A stretch of DNA of 28,882 bases from positions 1 to 28,882 of the forward strand of contig JAATGX010000146.1 of NCBI GenBank assembly GCA_015688915.1, written 5' to 3'. Positions 1 to 8,130 of the stretch are shown piece by piece; the first letter of the stretch is position 1; the number at the start of each line of letters is the position of its first letter. Source of the DNA: Desulfuromonadales bacterium (GTDB taxonomy: Bacteria > Desulfobacterota > Desulfuromonadia > Geobacterales > Pseudopelobacteraceae). Below the pieces are notes generated by a model. It worked only from the letters and a program-made list of their open reading frames with translations, had not been told where the DNA came from and did not search any database. The position numbers and the translations under genes were made by a program.

Positions 1-763
1 AACTGGGAATCCAGGAAATGAGGGCGGCCTGGACAAACATCATGAGACCGGCAGCGATATACGTCCAGATAAGGGTTCGCGTCATCAATAATTTCCGCAT
101 GATGGAATTCAAAGACATACGGTCATCAGTATCGTCTCGTTGCATGCGTGGTTCGCGTACCAGAATCGGGAAAATGACCGCCAGAATCAAACCGAAGATG
201 CCCACAAGGATAAATGACACGCGCCAGCCATACTGTTTTGCCGCAACCCCACCTAAAAGCACTCCCAACACCGAACCGAACATACTGGCAGAGAGAAAAG
301 CGCCAATTACGGCTGAACGCCGCCGGGGCGGAAATACGCTCACCAGAATCGCGCCGCCCGCGCTGCCATAGCCGGCCTCGCCCAGACCGATCAAGGCCCT
401 TGCGCCGAACAGCAGCATGAAATTGCCGCCAAGACCGCATGCAATGGTTGCCAATCCCCAGATTATGGCCATGGCAGCGGCACTTTTGACGCGTCCCACA
501 CGATCCGCCAGCAAGGCAACCGGAACGGTGAAAATGCCGACCACCAGGGCAACAACGCTCACCAGTGATCCAAGCTGGGTGTCCGTAAGCCCCCATTCAG
601 CCTTCAAGGCCGGGAATACCGAGACGATCACCTGCCGGGACATGTAATCCGAAAGCATCAGACCGAATGTAAGGGCAAATACCAACCAGGGATATGAGGG
701 CGATGATGCTGCCCCTTCATTTCCTTCCACAATCTGTTCAGAACCTGTCATACGCACTGCCAT
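1..763 (-). CDS. MFS transporter, N-terminal part (runs off the window)
   Basis: Major facilitator superfamily permease of the inner membrane; substrate not deducible. The minus-strand frame is open from ATG at 763 to the window edge, giving about 254 residues, roughly the first six or seven helices of a usual 12-helix protein. The translation begins MAVRMTGSEQIVEGN, followed by a hydrophobic helix and then the MFS motif A loop LADRVGRVK between helices 2 and 3. Helix 4 carries RALIGLGEAGYG, which resembles the spinster and anion:cation symporter groups. A GGAG sits six to seven bases before the ATG; a second in-frame ATG four codons in is possible. It lies 63 bp downstream of the RND gene on the same strand and so is probably the last gene of that cluster. 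Family is sure; role in the cluster is inference. Confidence 0.85.
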   Translation of the reverse strand, partial: MAVRMTGSEQIVEGNEGAASSPSYPWLVFALTFGLMLSDYMSRQVIVSVFPALKAEWGLTDTQLGSLVSVVALVVGIFTVPVALLADRVGRVKSAAAMAIIWGLATIACGLGGNFMLLFGARALIGLGEAGYGSAGGAILVSVFPPRRRSAVIGAFLSASMFGSVLGVLLGGVAAKQYGWRVSFILVGIFGLILAVIFPILVREPRMQRDDTDDRMSLNSIMRKLLMTRTLIWTYIAAGLMMFVQAALISWIPS

Positions 764-826
764 GATATTCTCCGTCGTGTTAAAGAACGAACCCAAAGAT
801 TTTGCTTGAGTTCAAAGAGTTAAGAG

Positions 827-3328
827 TTACTCGGTCGCAAGCGAAATCCGCTTCAGTTTGCGTGCAAGTGAGTTAAAAAAACGTGCAACCGCTTGCAGTA
901 TCGGTTCCTGCGACACGGCACCTTCACTGTTAAGCAGAAAAAATGACAGTGACGGTATGAGAATGAGTGCTCCCAACATGTTGAACACAAACATGAACGC
1001 CAGCAGAATACCCATGTCCGCTTGAAACTTGATCGGAGAAAACACCCAGGTAATCACGCCGGCGGACAGCGTTATTCCCACTAATCCGACTACTTTACCG
1101 GTGAATTGAACGGCATGACTATACGCCACCCCCAGGGACTCACCTTGACGTTGTTTTGTGAGCTGTGCGCTTAACAGGTACAATGCATAGTCGATCCCGA
1201 TTCCGACACCCAAGGCAATTACCGGCAACGTGGCAACCTTTACGCCAATGCCGAGAACCACCATCAATGCCTCGCAGATGATGGATGTCAGCATCAATGG
1301 CACTACCGCGACAATCACCGCTCTCCAGGAGCGGAAGGTAATGTAGCTCAGGATGATTACCGCAAGGTAGACATAGAGCATCATGGTCCGGTTTGCCTGT
1401 TTCACGACAGAATTCGTTGCCGCTTCAATACCCGCGCTTCCGGCCGCCAGGAGAAAATGCCGGTCCTTGCTGTCATGCTCCTTAACAAACTCCTCCGCCA
1501 CCTGCACCACCTTGTCCAGCGTATCTGCCTTGTGATCCGCCAGATAGGCGATAATCGGCATGACGGATGCGTCGTTGTTAAAGAGATCCGGATTCCCTGT
1601 TGACGCCTGTTGACCGCCATAATTAAGGATATCCTGGTTGCGTGAGATGGTCAGCCACTTGGGACTTCCTTCAAAAGTGCCGGCAGTGACTTGGCGTACC
1701 GCATTGACGAGGGATACGGTTGCCTGCACACCCGGAACCTGCTGCAAGGCCCAGGACAAACGGTCTGCCTCTATCAGTGATTCATACGTGTAGCAGCCGT
1801 CCGGCGGTGTTTTGAGCATGACGGCAAACAAATCGCTGGAAAGCGTGTAATGCCCGGTAATGTATGCATTATCCTTGTTATAACGTGAATCGGGACGTAA
1901 CTCAGGGGCACCGGGATCAAGATCGCCGATTCTCAGATGCAGGCTGATGGCAAAACCGGCAATGGCAAGGATGACGGCTGTTGTTACGGCGGTTGTTGCC
2001 CACCGGCGTTCGGTAAAACGATCGAGCAGATTCCAGATTGCTCCGAGTCCCTTGCCCTGAACCTCTTCGGCATCCTCTTGCAGGCTGCGGTTTGCCGCAC
2101 ATTCACTGACCCCTGTGTAGGAAAGCAGTACCGGCAGCAAAAGCAGGTTGGTGAATATCAGCACTGCCACTCCGACGCTGGCGGTTAATGCCAGATCCTT
2201 GATGACCGGTATATCTATCAGCATCAGCACCGCAAAACCGGCGGCATCAGCCAGAAGTGCCGTCATGCCGGCCACGAAAAGCCTCCGGAAGGTGTATCTG
2301 GCGGCAACAAGCCGGTGAGTCCCTCTCCCGATATCCTGCATGATACCGTTCATCTTCTGGACCCCATGGGACACGCCGATGGCGAAGATCAGAAACGGCA
2401 CCAGTATGGAATACGGATCAAGTTCAAAACCAAGCAGAGTGACCAGTCCCAGTTGCCAGATGACGGCGACAATCGAGCAACTGATAACAAGAATCGTACT
2501 GCGCACACATCGGGTATAGAAGAAGATTACGACAGCGGCAATCGCCGCGGCGCCGGCAAAATATCCAAGCACCTGCTTCAATCCATCAATCAGATCTCCG
2601 GCAAGCTTCGCAAATCCCACGATATGAATTGCAGTCGTTGCATTCTGCCTGCTGCGGATAGTGTTTTCCAATGTCCTGGCAAAGGCGCTGTAATCGAGTT
2701 TATTGCCGGTACCCGGATCAGTATCCATCAACGGCACTGTAATCATTGTTGATTTATAATCAGCCCCAACCAGGCTGCCAACCAGACCTGCCCGGGAGAT
2801 ATTCAATTTTACTGTTTCAAGACTTACCGTGGAACCGTCATAGCTGCTGGGAATGACCGGTCCGCCTTGAAATCCCTCTTCGGTAACCTCGGTCCAGCGA
2901 ACCGCCGGCGACCAGAGCGACTTTACCCAGGCGCGTTCAACCCCCGGAGTTAGGAACAGCTCATCGTTGATCTGACGCACTGTTTCCAGATACTCGGGAT
3001 CGAAAATATCCCGTTTCCGGGTCTCGACAACAACTCGCAGTGCATTGCCAAGCCCACGCAATTCACCCTTATTAGCCAGATAATTCCTGATGTAGGGGTG
3101 CTTGTGGGGGATCATTTTTTCGAAACCCGCATTGAAAATGATGTGGGTCAGTTGGTATGCCAATGCAAGCGTGATAACGGCGCAGATTGCTATCAGCAGG
3201 GTACGGTTATTGAAAACAAAACGTTCCAGGAGATTTCCGGATTGTTTATCGAAATCCCGCACCTCCCTGACAACAGGCATATCTTCAGTTCCATCCGTGT
3301 CGATCTGTTCTCTATCAGCGGCCGCCAT
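827..3328 (-). CDS. RND/MMPL-family transporter
   Basis: Inner-membrane RND-superfamily protein of the MMPL/HpnN type, which moves lipidic or hydrophobic molecules using the proton gradient. About 833 residues. A first helix at about residue 43-64 is followed by a large periplasmic loop, a five-helix block near 255-420, a second loop and a matching C-terminal helix block near 660-810, the expected internal duplication. The hallmark GVGIGIDYALYLLSA lies in the second block. I take ATG 3328 because GGAG stands six bases before it; ATG 3340, four codons upstream, is the alternative. The start overlaps the end of the YCF48 gene, implying translational coupling. Co-occurrence with DUF1302, DUF1329 and YCF48 genes is, as I recall it, common in proteobacterial clusters for hydrophobic substrates. 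The cargo here is unknown. Confidence 0.9.
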   Translation of the reverse strand: MAAADREQIDTDGTEDMPVVREVRDFDKQSGNLLERFVFNNRTLLIAICAVITLALAYQLTHIIFNAGFEKMIPHKHPYIRNYLANKGELRGLGNALRVVVETRKRDIFDPEYLETVRQINDELFLTPGVERAWVKSLWSPAVRWTEVTEEGFQGGPVIPSSYDGSTVSLETVKLNISRAGLVGSLVGADYKSTMITVPLMDTDPGTGNKLDYSAFARTLENTIRSRQNATTAIHIVGFAKLAGDLIDGLKQVLGYFAGAAAIAAVVIFFYTRCVRSTILVISCSIVAVIWQLGLVTLLGFELDPYSILVPFLIFAIGVSHGVQKMNGIMQDIGRGTHRLVAARYTFRRLFVAGMTALLADAAGFAVLMLIDIPVIKDLALTASVGVAVLIFTNLLLLPVLLSYTGVSECAANRSLQEDAEEVQGKGLGAIWNLLDRFTERRWATTAVTTAVILAIAGFAISLHLRIGDLDPGAPELRPDSRYNKDNAYITGHYTLSSDLFAVMLKTPPDGCYTYESLIEADRLSWALQQVPGVQATVSLVNAVRQVTAGTFEGSPKWLTISRNQDILNYGGQQASTGNPDLFNNDASVMPIIAYLADHKADTLDKVVQVAEEFVKEHDSKDRHFLLAAGSAGIEAATNSVVKQANRTMMLYVYLAVIILSYITFRSWRAVIVAVVPLMLTSIICEALMVVLGIGVKVATLPVIALGVGIGIDYALYLLSAQLTKQRQGESLGVAYSHAVQFTGKVVGLVGITLSAGVITWVFSPIKFQADMGILLAFMFVFNMLGALILIPSLSFFLLNSEGAVSQEPILQAVARFFNSLARKLKRISLATE

Positions 3329-4451
3329 GCTGTTCTCCATTATCCACCGGTCCGGTTACGTTCTGTCTCTGCATACCACGCAAGCCTGCAATCAGAAACG
3401 TGCCCTTGCCGAGGGAAACAAGAGACGACGCGGGTTGCGGGTTCCCTGTTTTGGCAAGGGAGAAGCTTTCTCCATTGTTATTGCTTATGAGGAGATGACC
3501 GGCCTGGTTTACCAGGACGATGGTTCCATCTTCAGCCATGGTACTCCCCGTGATCCCCAGAGGTGTTCCGGTAGCCACTTTCTGCCAACCGGCTCCGGCA
3601 TCCCTGCTGAGAAATGCGGTGCCGCGCATACCATAAACGATAATCGAGCCCGGTTTTCCGATTATTCCGAACAATGTCCCGTTATAGCCGGTTTTTTGCG
3701 CCCGGAACTGTCCGGACACCTTATCGAGTTTCAGGGCAAGCCCCTGTTCGCCAACAACAAAAATATCATTGCCTACCGCCTTGACCGCATACAGGTGCAA
3801 GCGTTTCCTGTTCTCCGTCCGATTATAAAGCGGTTCCCACTCCTTGCCGCCATTAACGGTCCGGAAAATCATATTGAACGCTCCCACTGCATATCCGTTG
3901 CTTTCATTTTCAAACCAGACATCGAGAAACGGTTTGTCCGGACCCTTTCCAAATGCCGGGGTATTCAGGGTTCGCGCTGATTCCCGGGCTGGTGTCCGGA
4001 TCGTTTCCTTTTTATCGTGACAACCCGTACAGTTTTTCAAAGTGGCGTGACGGGCCGCCATGGCACGGGCAGCGGCTCTGCCGTCAAATTGCTTGTTCCA
4101 TGTGGCGCCGGCATCAACCGTATGTAGAATGACTCCATCATGACCAACTGCCCAACCGTGCCGGGATGTTGGAAAGGTTACCGCCGTCAGATCGGAACTT
4201 ACCGGGACTTCGGCCTGATTCCAGCTCGTTCCTCCATCGTCCGAATAGACGATATGACCACGCTGTCCAACACAGACAATACGTTTGCCGGCTAAAGAAA
4301 CTCCGTTAAAGAGCGTTTTGGTCGCAAGGCGGCTTTTATGCGACGGCGTGTCCAGCACATCGTTGAAACTTCCAAGGGCACCATTGGCACATACTGCACC
4401 CGGCACCACCAAAAACGTACTGATGATATACGCAACGGTACGGACATTCAT
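3315..4451 (-). CDS. Exported YCF48/BNR-type beta-propeller with a c-haem motif
   Basis: About 378 residues. It begins MNVRTVAYIISTFLVVPGAV, a clear signal peptide, so the protein is exported. Repeated propeller motifs are visible (YSDDGGTSWNQ, HTVDAGATWNK, RTVNGGKEWEP, LSRDAGAGWQK, ISNNNGESF), as in YCF48/photosystem II stability factor-like proteins. Between the second and third blades, an insertion contains NCTGCHDKK, a CXXCH c-type haem motif at residues 141-145. That is unusual for this family. ATG 4451 is chosen because GGGAG stands five bases upstream and it starts the signal peptide; a GTG at 4481 would add ten residues in front of it. The gene overlaps the RND gene downstream. In related clusters the propeller is thought to be a periplasmic partner of the RND pump; haem attachment here is inferred from the motif only. 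Confidence 0.85.
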   Translation of the reverse strand: MNVRTVAYIISTFLVVPGAVCANGALGSFNDVLDTPSHKSRLATKTLFNGVSLAGKRIVCVGQRGHIVYSDDGGTSWNQAEVPVSSDLTAVTFPTSRHGWAVGHDGVILHTVDAGATWNKQFDGRAAARAMAARHATLKNCTGCHDKKETIRTPARESARTLNTPAFGKGPDKPFLDVWFENESNGYAVGAFNMIFRTVNGGKEWEPLYNRTENRKRLHLYAVKAVGNDIFVVGEQGLALKLDKVSGQFRAQKTGYNGTLFGIIGKPGSIIVYGMRGTAFLSRDAGAGWQKVATGTPLGITGSTMAEDGTIVLVNQAGHLLISNNNGESFSLAKTGNPQPASSLVSLGKGTFLIAGLRGMQRQNVTGPVDNGEQHGGR

Positions 4452-4552
4452 TGCTGCTCCCGGAACGATACCGCCTTCCACCGCCTGCCGGGGATGGAAG
4501 GTGCAGTAACGTTATTGTTTAGAATCAGGTTTCAACCTAACGGGCAAACAAA

Positions 4553-5899
4553 CTACCGTATGCCGCTGCCGGCCAATGAGTCCGGGCTCCATTGTTTATC
4601 CGATAACGGATTGATATAGTGCAGAGAACCCTTATCCCCAAGGTTTACACTCAGGGTGTACGTACCGGCCACCAGATCGTAGAAGGTGATCGGGTCGGTA
4701 AAAGGGGCCTGTATGTCATAGCTGTAGGTGAGCAGGGAAAAGGATGTCCTGAACAACTGGCCGCGTGCGTCATACTGCTCGCTGGCCACGGCAGCCCAGC
4801 TATCTTCATCCAGGTAGAATACCCGCTTGCTGTAAATATGCCGTTTTCCCGGTTTCAAGCTGGCCTCAACCACCCAGACCCGATGCAATTCCCAACGGAG
4901 ATAGTCCGGGTTGACATGCCTGGGCAAACATAACGCTTCCGGCTTGGTCTCATAGACGGCCTTATACGCATTGTAGGGCACATAGATCTCTTTTTTGCCA
5001 ATGAGCCTGAAGGTGTAACGCTCCATGGAACCGTTGAAAATATTGACGTCATCGTAGGTGGTAGCCCCCGCATTTGCAGGGTTTGGCGTGTCAAAAGACA
5101 AATCAGGGGCGAGTTTCACCCTGCGCTGTCCGGGAAGATATTGCCAGGCCCGCCGGCCTTTTTTTGTGAAATCGAGCGGGTCGATCAGCATCAATGCCTC
5201 GCCGCTGCGGCGTGGCGGATCTTCAAAATGTGCCTTTATCATGTAATAATTCTCAACACTTGGGTTTTTCCTGTCGTAGTACGGATATTGCTGATGAACC
5301 GTGGCCGAGACACCAAGGGTCCTGCGGCCGGATGCGTCAATATTCCAGGACTTGTACTTCAGCTTCATCGCCTCGCCCGAGTAACGAAGCAGATGATTCC
5401 ACATGGCCTCATTGCCGTCTTTGGGGATTGGAAAGGGAATGCCGTTCGTGGCATTTTGAATTGAAATGCCGCCGTTGATTGCCTTGGCTGTTACGGCGTT
5501 TTTTGCAGTACCATCTTGTACGTAGTGTGGAAATGAAACGGTTCGGTGCGTTTTGTAAACATCTATTCTGTATGTTGGATATTTCTTTAAGAGCGCTTTG
5601 CTTCCTTCTGTAAGCTTGGTTGAATATTTATCAGCGTTTTTGGGATTGATAGACAATAGCGGCTTTTCATCCGCGAATGGATCAGGACGAACCCCGGAAC
5701 CCTTTTTAAATGTGGCCGGCGTTTTGAGGCCACCGGTATATGCCGGGATTGTTCCGTCGGCATTACCTGTCTTTTCCGCTCCAATTGCTGTGAAAGTTGA
5801 ACCCAGACGTGCGGCCTCTTCAGAACTGACGGCCCCAAAAGCAGGCATCATGCATGTCAGCGAAATGCCGAGGGTTAATATACTTCTTCGTAACATCAT
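4553..5899 (-). CDS. DUF1329 periplasmic/outer-membrane protein
   Basis: 448 residues matching the DUF1329 family in length and style. It starts MMLRRSILTLGISLTCMMPA with a signal peptide likely cut after AFG near residue 22. Family-like features include the early AARLGSTFTAIGAEKTGNADG segment, IPAYTGG, the central QYLPGQRRVKLAPDL and the C-terminal RYTFRLIGKKEIYVPYNAYK and VYETKPEALCLPRHVNP. The family is thought to share a LolB/LppX-like lipid-binding fold, so a shuttle for hydrophobic molecules across the periplasm is plausible but unproven. ATG 5899 has GGAG seven bases upstream. It follows the DUF1302 gene by 21 bp and precedes the YCF48 gene by 101 bp, all on one strand. Family is sure; function is inference. 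Confidence 0.9.
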   Translation of the reverse strand: MMLRRSILTLGISLTCMMPAFGAVSSEEAARLGSTFTAIGAEKTGNADGTIPAYTGGLKTPATFKKGSGVRPDPFADEKPLLSINPKNADKYSTKLTEGSKALLKKYPTYRIDVYKTHRTVSFPHYVQDGTAKNAVTAKAINGGISIQNATNGIPFPIPKDGNEAMWNHLLRYSGEAMKLKYKSWNIDASGRRTLGVSATVHQQYPYYDRKNPSVENYYMIKAHFEDPPRRSGEALMLIDPLDFTKKGRRAWQYLPGQRRVKLAPDLSFDTPNPANAGATTYDDVNIFNGSMERYTFRLIGKKEIYVPYNAYKAVYETKPEALCLPRHVNPDYLRWELHRVWVVEASLKPGKRHIYSKRVFYLDEDSWAAVASEQYDARGQLFRTSFSLLTYSYDIQAPFTDPITFYDLVAGTYTLSVNLGDKGSLHYINPLSDKQWSPDSLAGSGIR

Positions 5900-5920
5900 G
5901 CAGTTTCTCCTTGATCGATA

Positions 5921-7741
5921 TTAAAATTTGGTGCTGCACGTAAAGGTGACCATATCCCGGTCTTTAAGTGCGGCTGTGGCAAAGCCGTTCGGATTATTGC
6001 TCGCGTCAATCGGGCCAAAAAAGTTTATGTATTTGAGGTCAAATTTGTACTGGGTAAACAGATCGAATCCAAGGCCCGCGCTCCATGTGCCGGAGTCGTG
6101 ATTGCCGCCACCGGACACTACTGAATTACCGCTAAGCCCCCTGCTGTAACTGAGCGGCATGGTCACATCCAGGCCAGCCAGAGCCTGGTACCAGACAGGT
6201 GTAAAACTTACACCGGCCCCAAAGAAATCTTTCGTTACAGCATCAATACCCGTATAACCTGAATCTCCACTTTTTAATGCCGCTTTGTTTTGGGTTACAC
6301 GATCCAGGCGGTTCCATACAAACTCTACGATCCAGTTTGAGCCATCAAAAAGTGGTGCTAGTTGAAGCGTTCCAAGGAAATTGAGCACGCCATGCCATGT
6401 GTTACCTCGTGCTCCCGGAGTCTGACCGTCGGTCGGAACATAATTAACTGAACCAGGTACGCTTGAAACAAGGGGAGTTGGTAGAATCATAACAGGCTTG
6501 CTGACAAGCGGCATATTCCAACGGTAGGATAATTCAGCCCCGGTACTGACCCCGAGAAACTGTTTAGAGAAGCTTGCTCCGACCAATTGTATGTTTTCGC
6601 CGTAAGTCTGGTAGAAGTTCCCAACTCTTCCTGCGCTGATATCCGGTATGGATGCTGCTGAGAATGCATATGGTGCCGGTGTTGTTCCCGGGGCTGCAAG
6701 TCTTGTATACCCAAGTGCGGTGCCAGCTGCTGCCGGCAGTGTGGCTGCGGTTGGTCTGACGGCTACCTGGGGCTGCATATCGGCAAATTTGCGGTAATAC
6801 AGACCTAATGTGCCATCCAGCCAGTCCGGGCTGTATCGAACTGCGACCCCCCAATTATTAAACGGTGACGGCTCGCTATCGCTACTGCGGATCGCTCTCT
6901 GGCCCGGTCCGGTGATCAGGGATTCACTGCTTCTCTGGAGAAAATCATACGCACCCAGGTAGGTTCCGGCTTCTGGAAAGCGAAATGAATCCCATTCCAG
7001 AAAATATTGCCCCATAATAGTTAAATCTTTAGTTGGCTGAACCTGAACTGATATTTGATTCAATGGCCTAAACAGTTCTTTAGCCTCCGTGCCCGGCATC
7101 ACGAGCGCTTTTGCAATATCCAGCGGCGCTTGCCCATATGAAACACCATGGATGGCTCCACCAAATAGCAGGCTCTCACCCCAATAGACAGTGTGACGCC
7201 CCACCTTGTAGGTCACCGGAATATCACCAATAGTGAACTTGCCAAATGTAAAAGCATCAAGCAATTCTCCGTTAGGCCCGAGGTACCATTTTTTAGCTTC
7301 GCTATTTAAACCTCCTGCCACGGGTAAACCATTAACCATATGATTTGAGGTTGCAGTGTTCGTGTTTGTAAAATTTCCATCATAGGCAAAATCATACCAA
7401 CCGGCACCACTAGCCCTGACGCCAAAATCTTTTTTGTAAACAACATCCAGCTCTGAAAGTATATCGATCCGATCACCCACCGTGCCGTGACTGAAATTAC
7501 GGTCCCCGTCATCCATATTTGGATTAGCCAATAATTGCTGATTCTGATTTGCCACCCTAGCTGCATAACTGTATCTGAGTGTATTATCCCAGCGTATCTG
7601 GACATCTTCATTCCCAGTCGGAATATCAAATGCCTCGGCACTACATACCCGTCCAATTAAAAACATTGCTCCTGCCAAGACTCCGTACATTTTACATTTC
7701 TTACTAGTGATTCGACCAAGCCGTCTGTTAAATATAATCAT
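5921..7741 (-). CDS. DUF1302 outer-membrane barrel candidate
   Basis: 606 residues, family DUF1302. An N-terminal export signal (basic start, hydrophobic stretch about 20-31, likely cut near CSAEA) is followed by the usual opening AFDIPTGNEDVQIRWDNTLR. The body is rich in alternating aromatic strands, GGLNSEAKKWYLGPNGE and YKVGRHTVYWGESLLFGGAI are family-like, and the protein ends in phenylalanine (VTFTCSTKF), as outer-membrane barrels do. It is the first gene of the minus-strand cluster with DUF1329, YCF48, RND and MFS genes, so it probably is the outer-membrane entry or exit point of that system. AAGGAGG stands about ten bases before ATG 7741. Upstream lie a strong terminator hairpin and a possible promoter. 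The base composition looks more A+T-rich than that of the genes beyond 13 kb, which could indicate transfer. Confidence 0.9.
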   Translation of the reverse strand: MIIFNRRLGRITSKKCKMYGVLAGAMFLIGRVCSAEAFDIPTGNEDVQIRWDNTLRYSYAARVANQNQQLLANPNMDDGDRNFSHGTVGDRIDILSELDVVYKKDFGVRASGAGWYDFAYDGNFTNTNTATSNHMVNGLPVAGGLNSEAKKWYLGPNGELLDAFTFGKFTIGDIPVTYKVGRHTVYWGESLLFGGAIHGVSYGQAPLDIAKALVMPGTEAKELFRPLNQISVQVQPTKDLTIMGQYFLEWDSFRFPEAGTYLGAYDFLQRSSESLITGPGQRAIRSSDSEPSPFNNWGVAVRYSPDWLDGTLGLYYRKFADMQPQVAVRPTAATLPAAAGTALGYTRLAAPGTTPAPYAFSAASIPDISAGRVGNFYQTYGENIQLVGASFSKQFLGVSTGAELSYRWNMPLVSKPVMILPTPLVSSVPGSVNYVPTDGQTPGARGNTWHGVLNFLGTLQLAPLFDGSNWIVEFVWNRLDRVTQNKAALKSGDSGYTGIDAVTKDFFGAGVSFTPVWYQALAGLDVTMPLSYSRGLSGNSVVSGGGNHDSGTWSAGLGFDLFTQYKFDLKYINFFGPIDASNNPNGFATAALKDRDMVTFTCSTKF

Positions 7742-7813
7742 TATTGGTTCCCCTCCTTGATTGATACGATTGCTGAATGGGCAATTGAGTTATTCATGTA
7801 CATACGTTCCAGA

Positions 7814-7861
7814 AACAAAAAAAGAGGCCAAGGAATAGAGCATATGCCCTACCTTGACCTC
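7814..7861 (-). terminator. Intrinsic terminator in the leader of the DUF1302 operon
   Basis: Read on the minus strand, GAGGTCAAGG pairs with CCTTGGCCTC, and an inner TAGGGC pairs with GCTCTA around an ATAT loop, followed at once by seven T and a further T-rich stretch. Both stem positions that are not Watson-Crick are G-U pairs in minus-strand RNA and would be A-C mismatches in plus-strand RNA, so the structure acts on minus-strand transcripts. A short CCAG-AAAAA-CTGG hairpin abuts it on the 5' side. No gene lies upstream on that strand within the gap, so this is a leader attenuator or the end of a small RNA. Confidence 0.7.
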
Positions 7862-7931
7862 CAGTTTTTCTGGTCAGTCAGAAATGTGAATAGATGGTTC
7901 ATGCTACGCACCAGACTGTAGCGGTTGGGTA

Positions 7932-7960
7932 TTCATATACACCTTGCGCAGGGAAATCAA
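7932..7960 (-). promoter_or_regulatory. Possible promoter for the DUF1302 operon leader
   Basis: On the minus strand, TTGATT and TATGAA are separated by 17 bases (four of six matches to each sigma70 box). A 16-base tract of only A and T (7961-7976) lies directly upstream, resembling an UP element. A start near 7925 would give about 110 nt of leader before the terminator at 7814-7861. Each box alone is weak. Confidence 0.4.
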
Positions 7961-8023
7961 TTTTTTTAAAAAAAAATCCGGTCGGTTTTTAAGTTGATAT
8001 GACCGCACTCCAGGAGAAGCACA

Positions 8024-8039
8024 GATCGGTAGACCGATC
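8024..8039. promoter_or_regulatory. Palindrome, candidate operator
   Basis: GATCGGT and ACCGATC form perfect 7-base arms around a 2-base centre, ending 11 bases before the -35 box of the AraC-type gene. The position suits an operator for the regulator gene, for the divergent DUF1302 operon, or for both. Which protein binds it is unknown; the symmetric form is less typical of AraC proteins than of dimeric repressors. Confidence 0.4.
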
Positions 8040-8050
8040 CTGTTAATTTA

Positions 8051-8079
8051 TTGCCTGATTGTTCGACAGCCGGGATAAT
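8051..8079 (+). promoter_or_regulatory. Sigma70-type promoter of the AraC-type regulator
   Basis: TTGCCT and GATAAT are separated by exactly 17 bases (four and five of six matches). The predicted start is near 8086, followed by AGGAGG at 8117-8122 and ATG at 8131. Confidence 0.55.
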
Positions 8080-8130
8080 AGTTGTAACGTAATGTGGAGT
8101 TGGATAGTATTCGATCAGGAGGAAGTAAAG

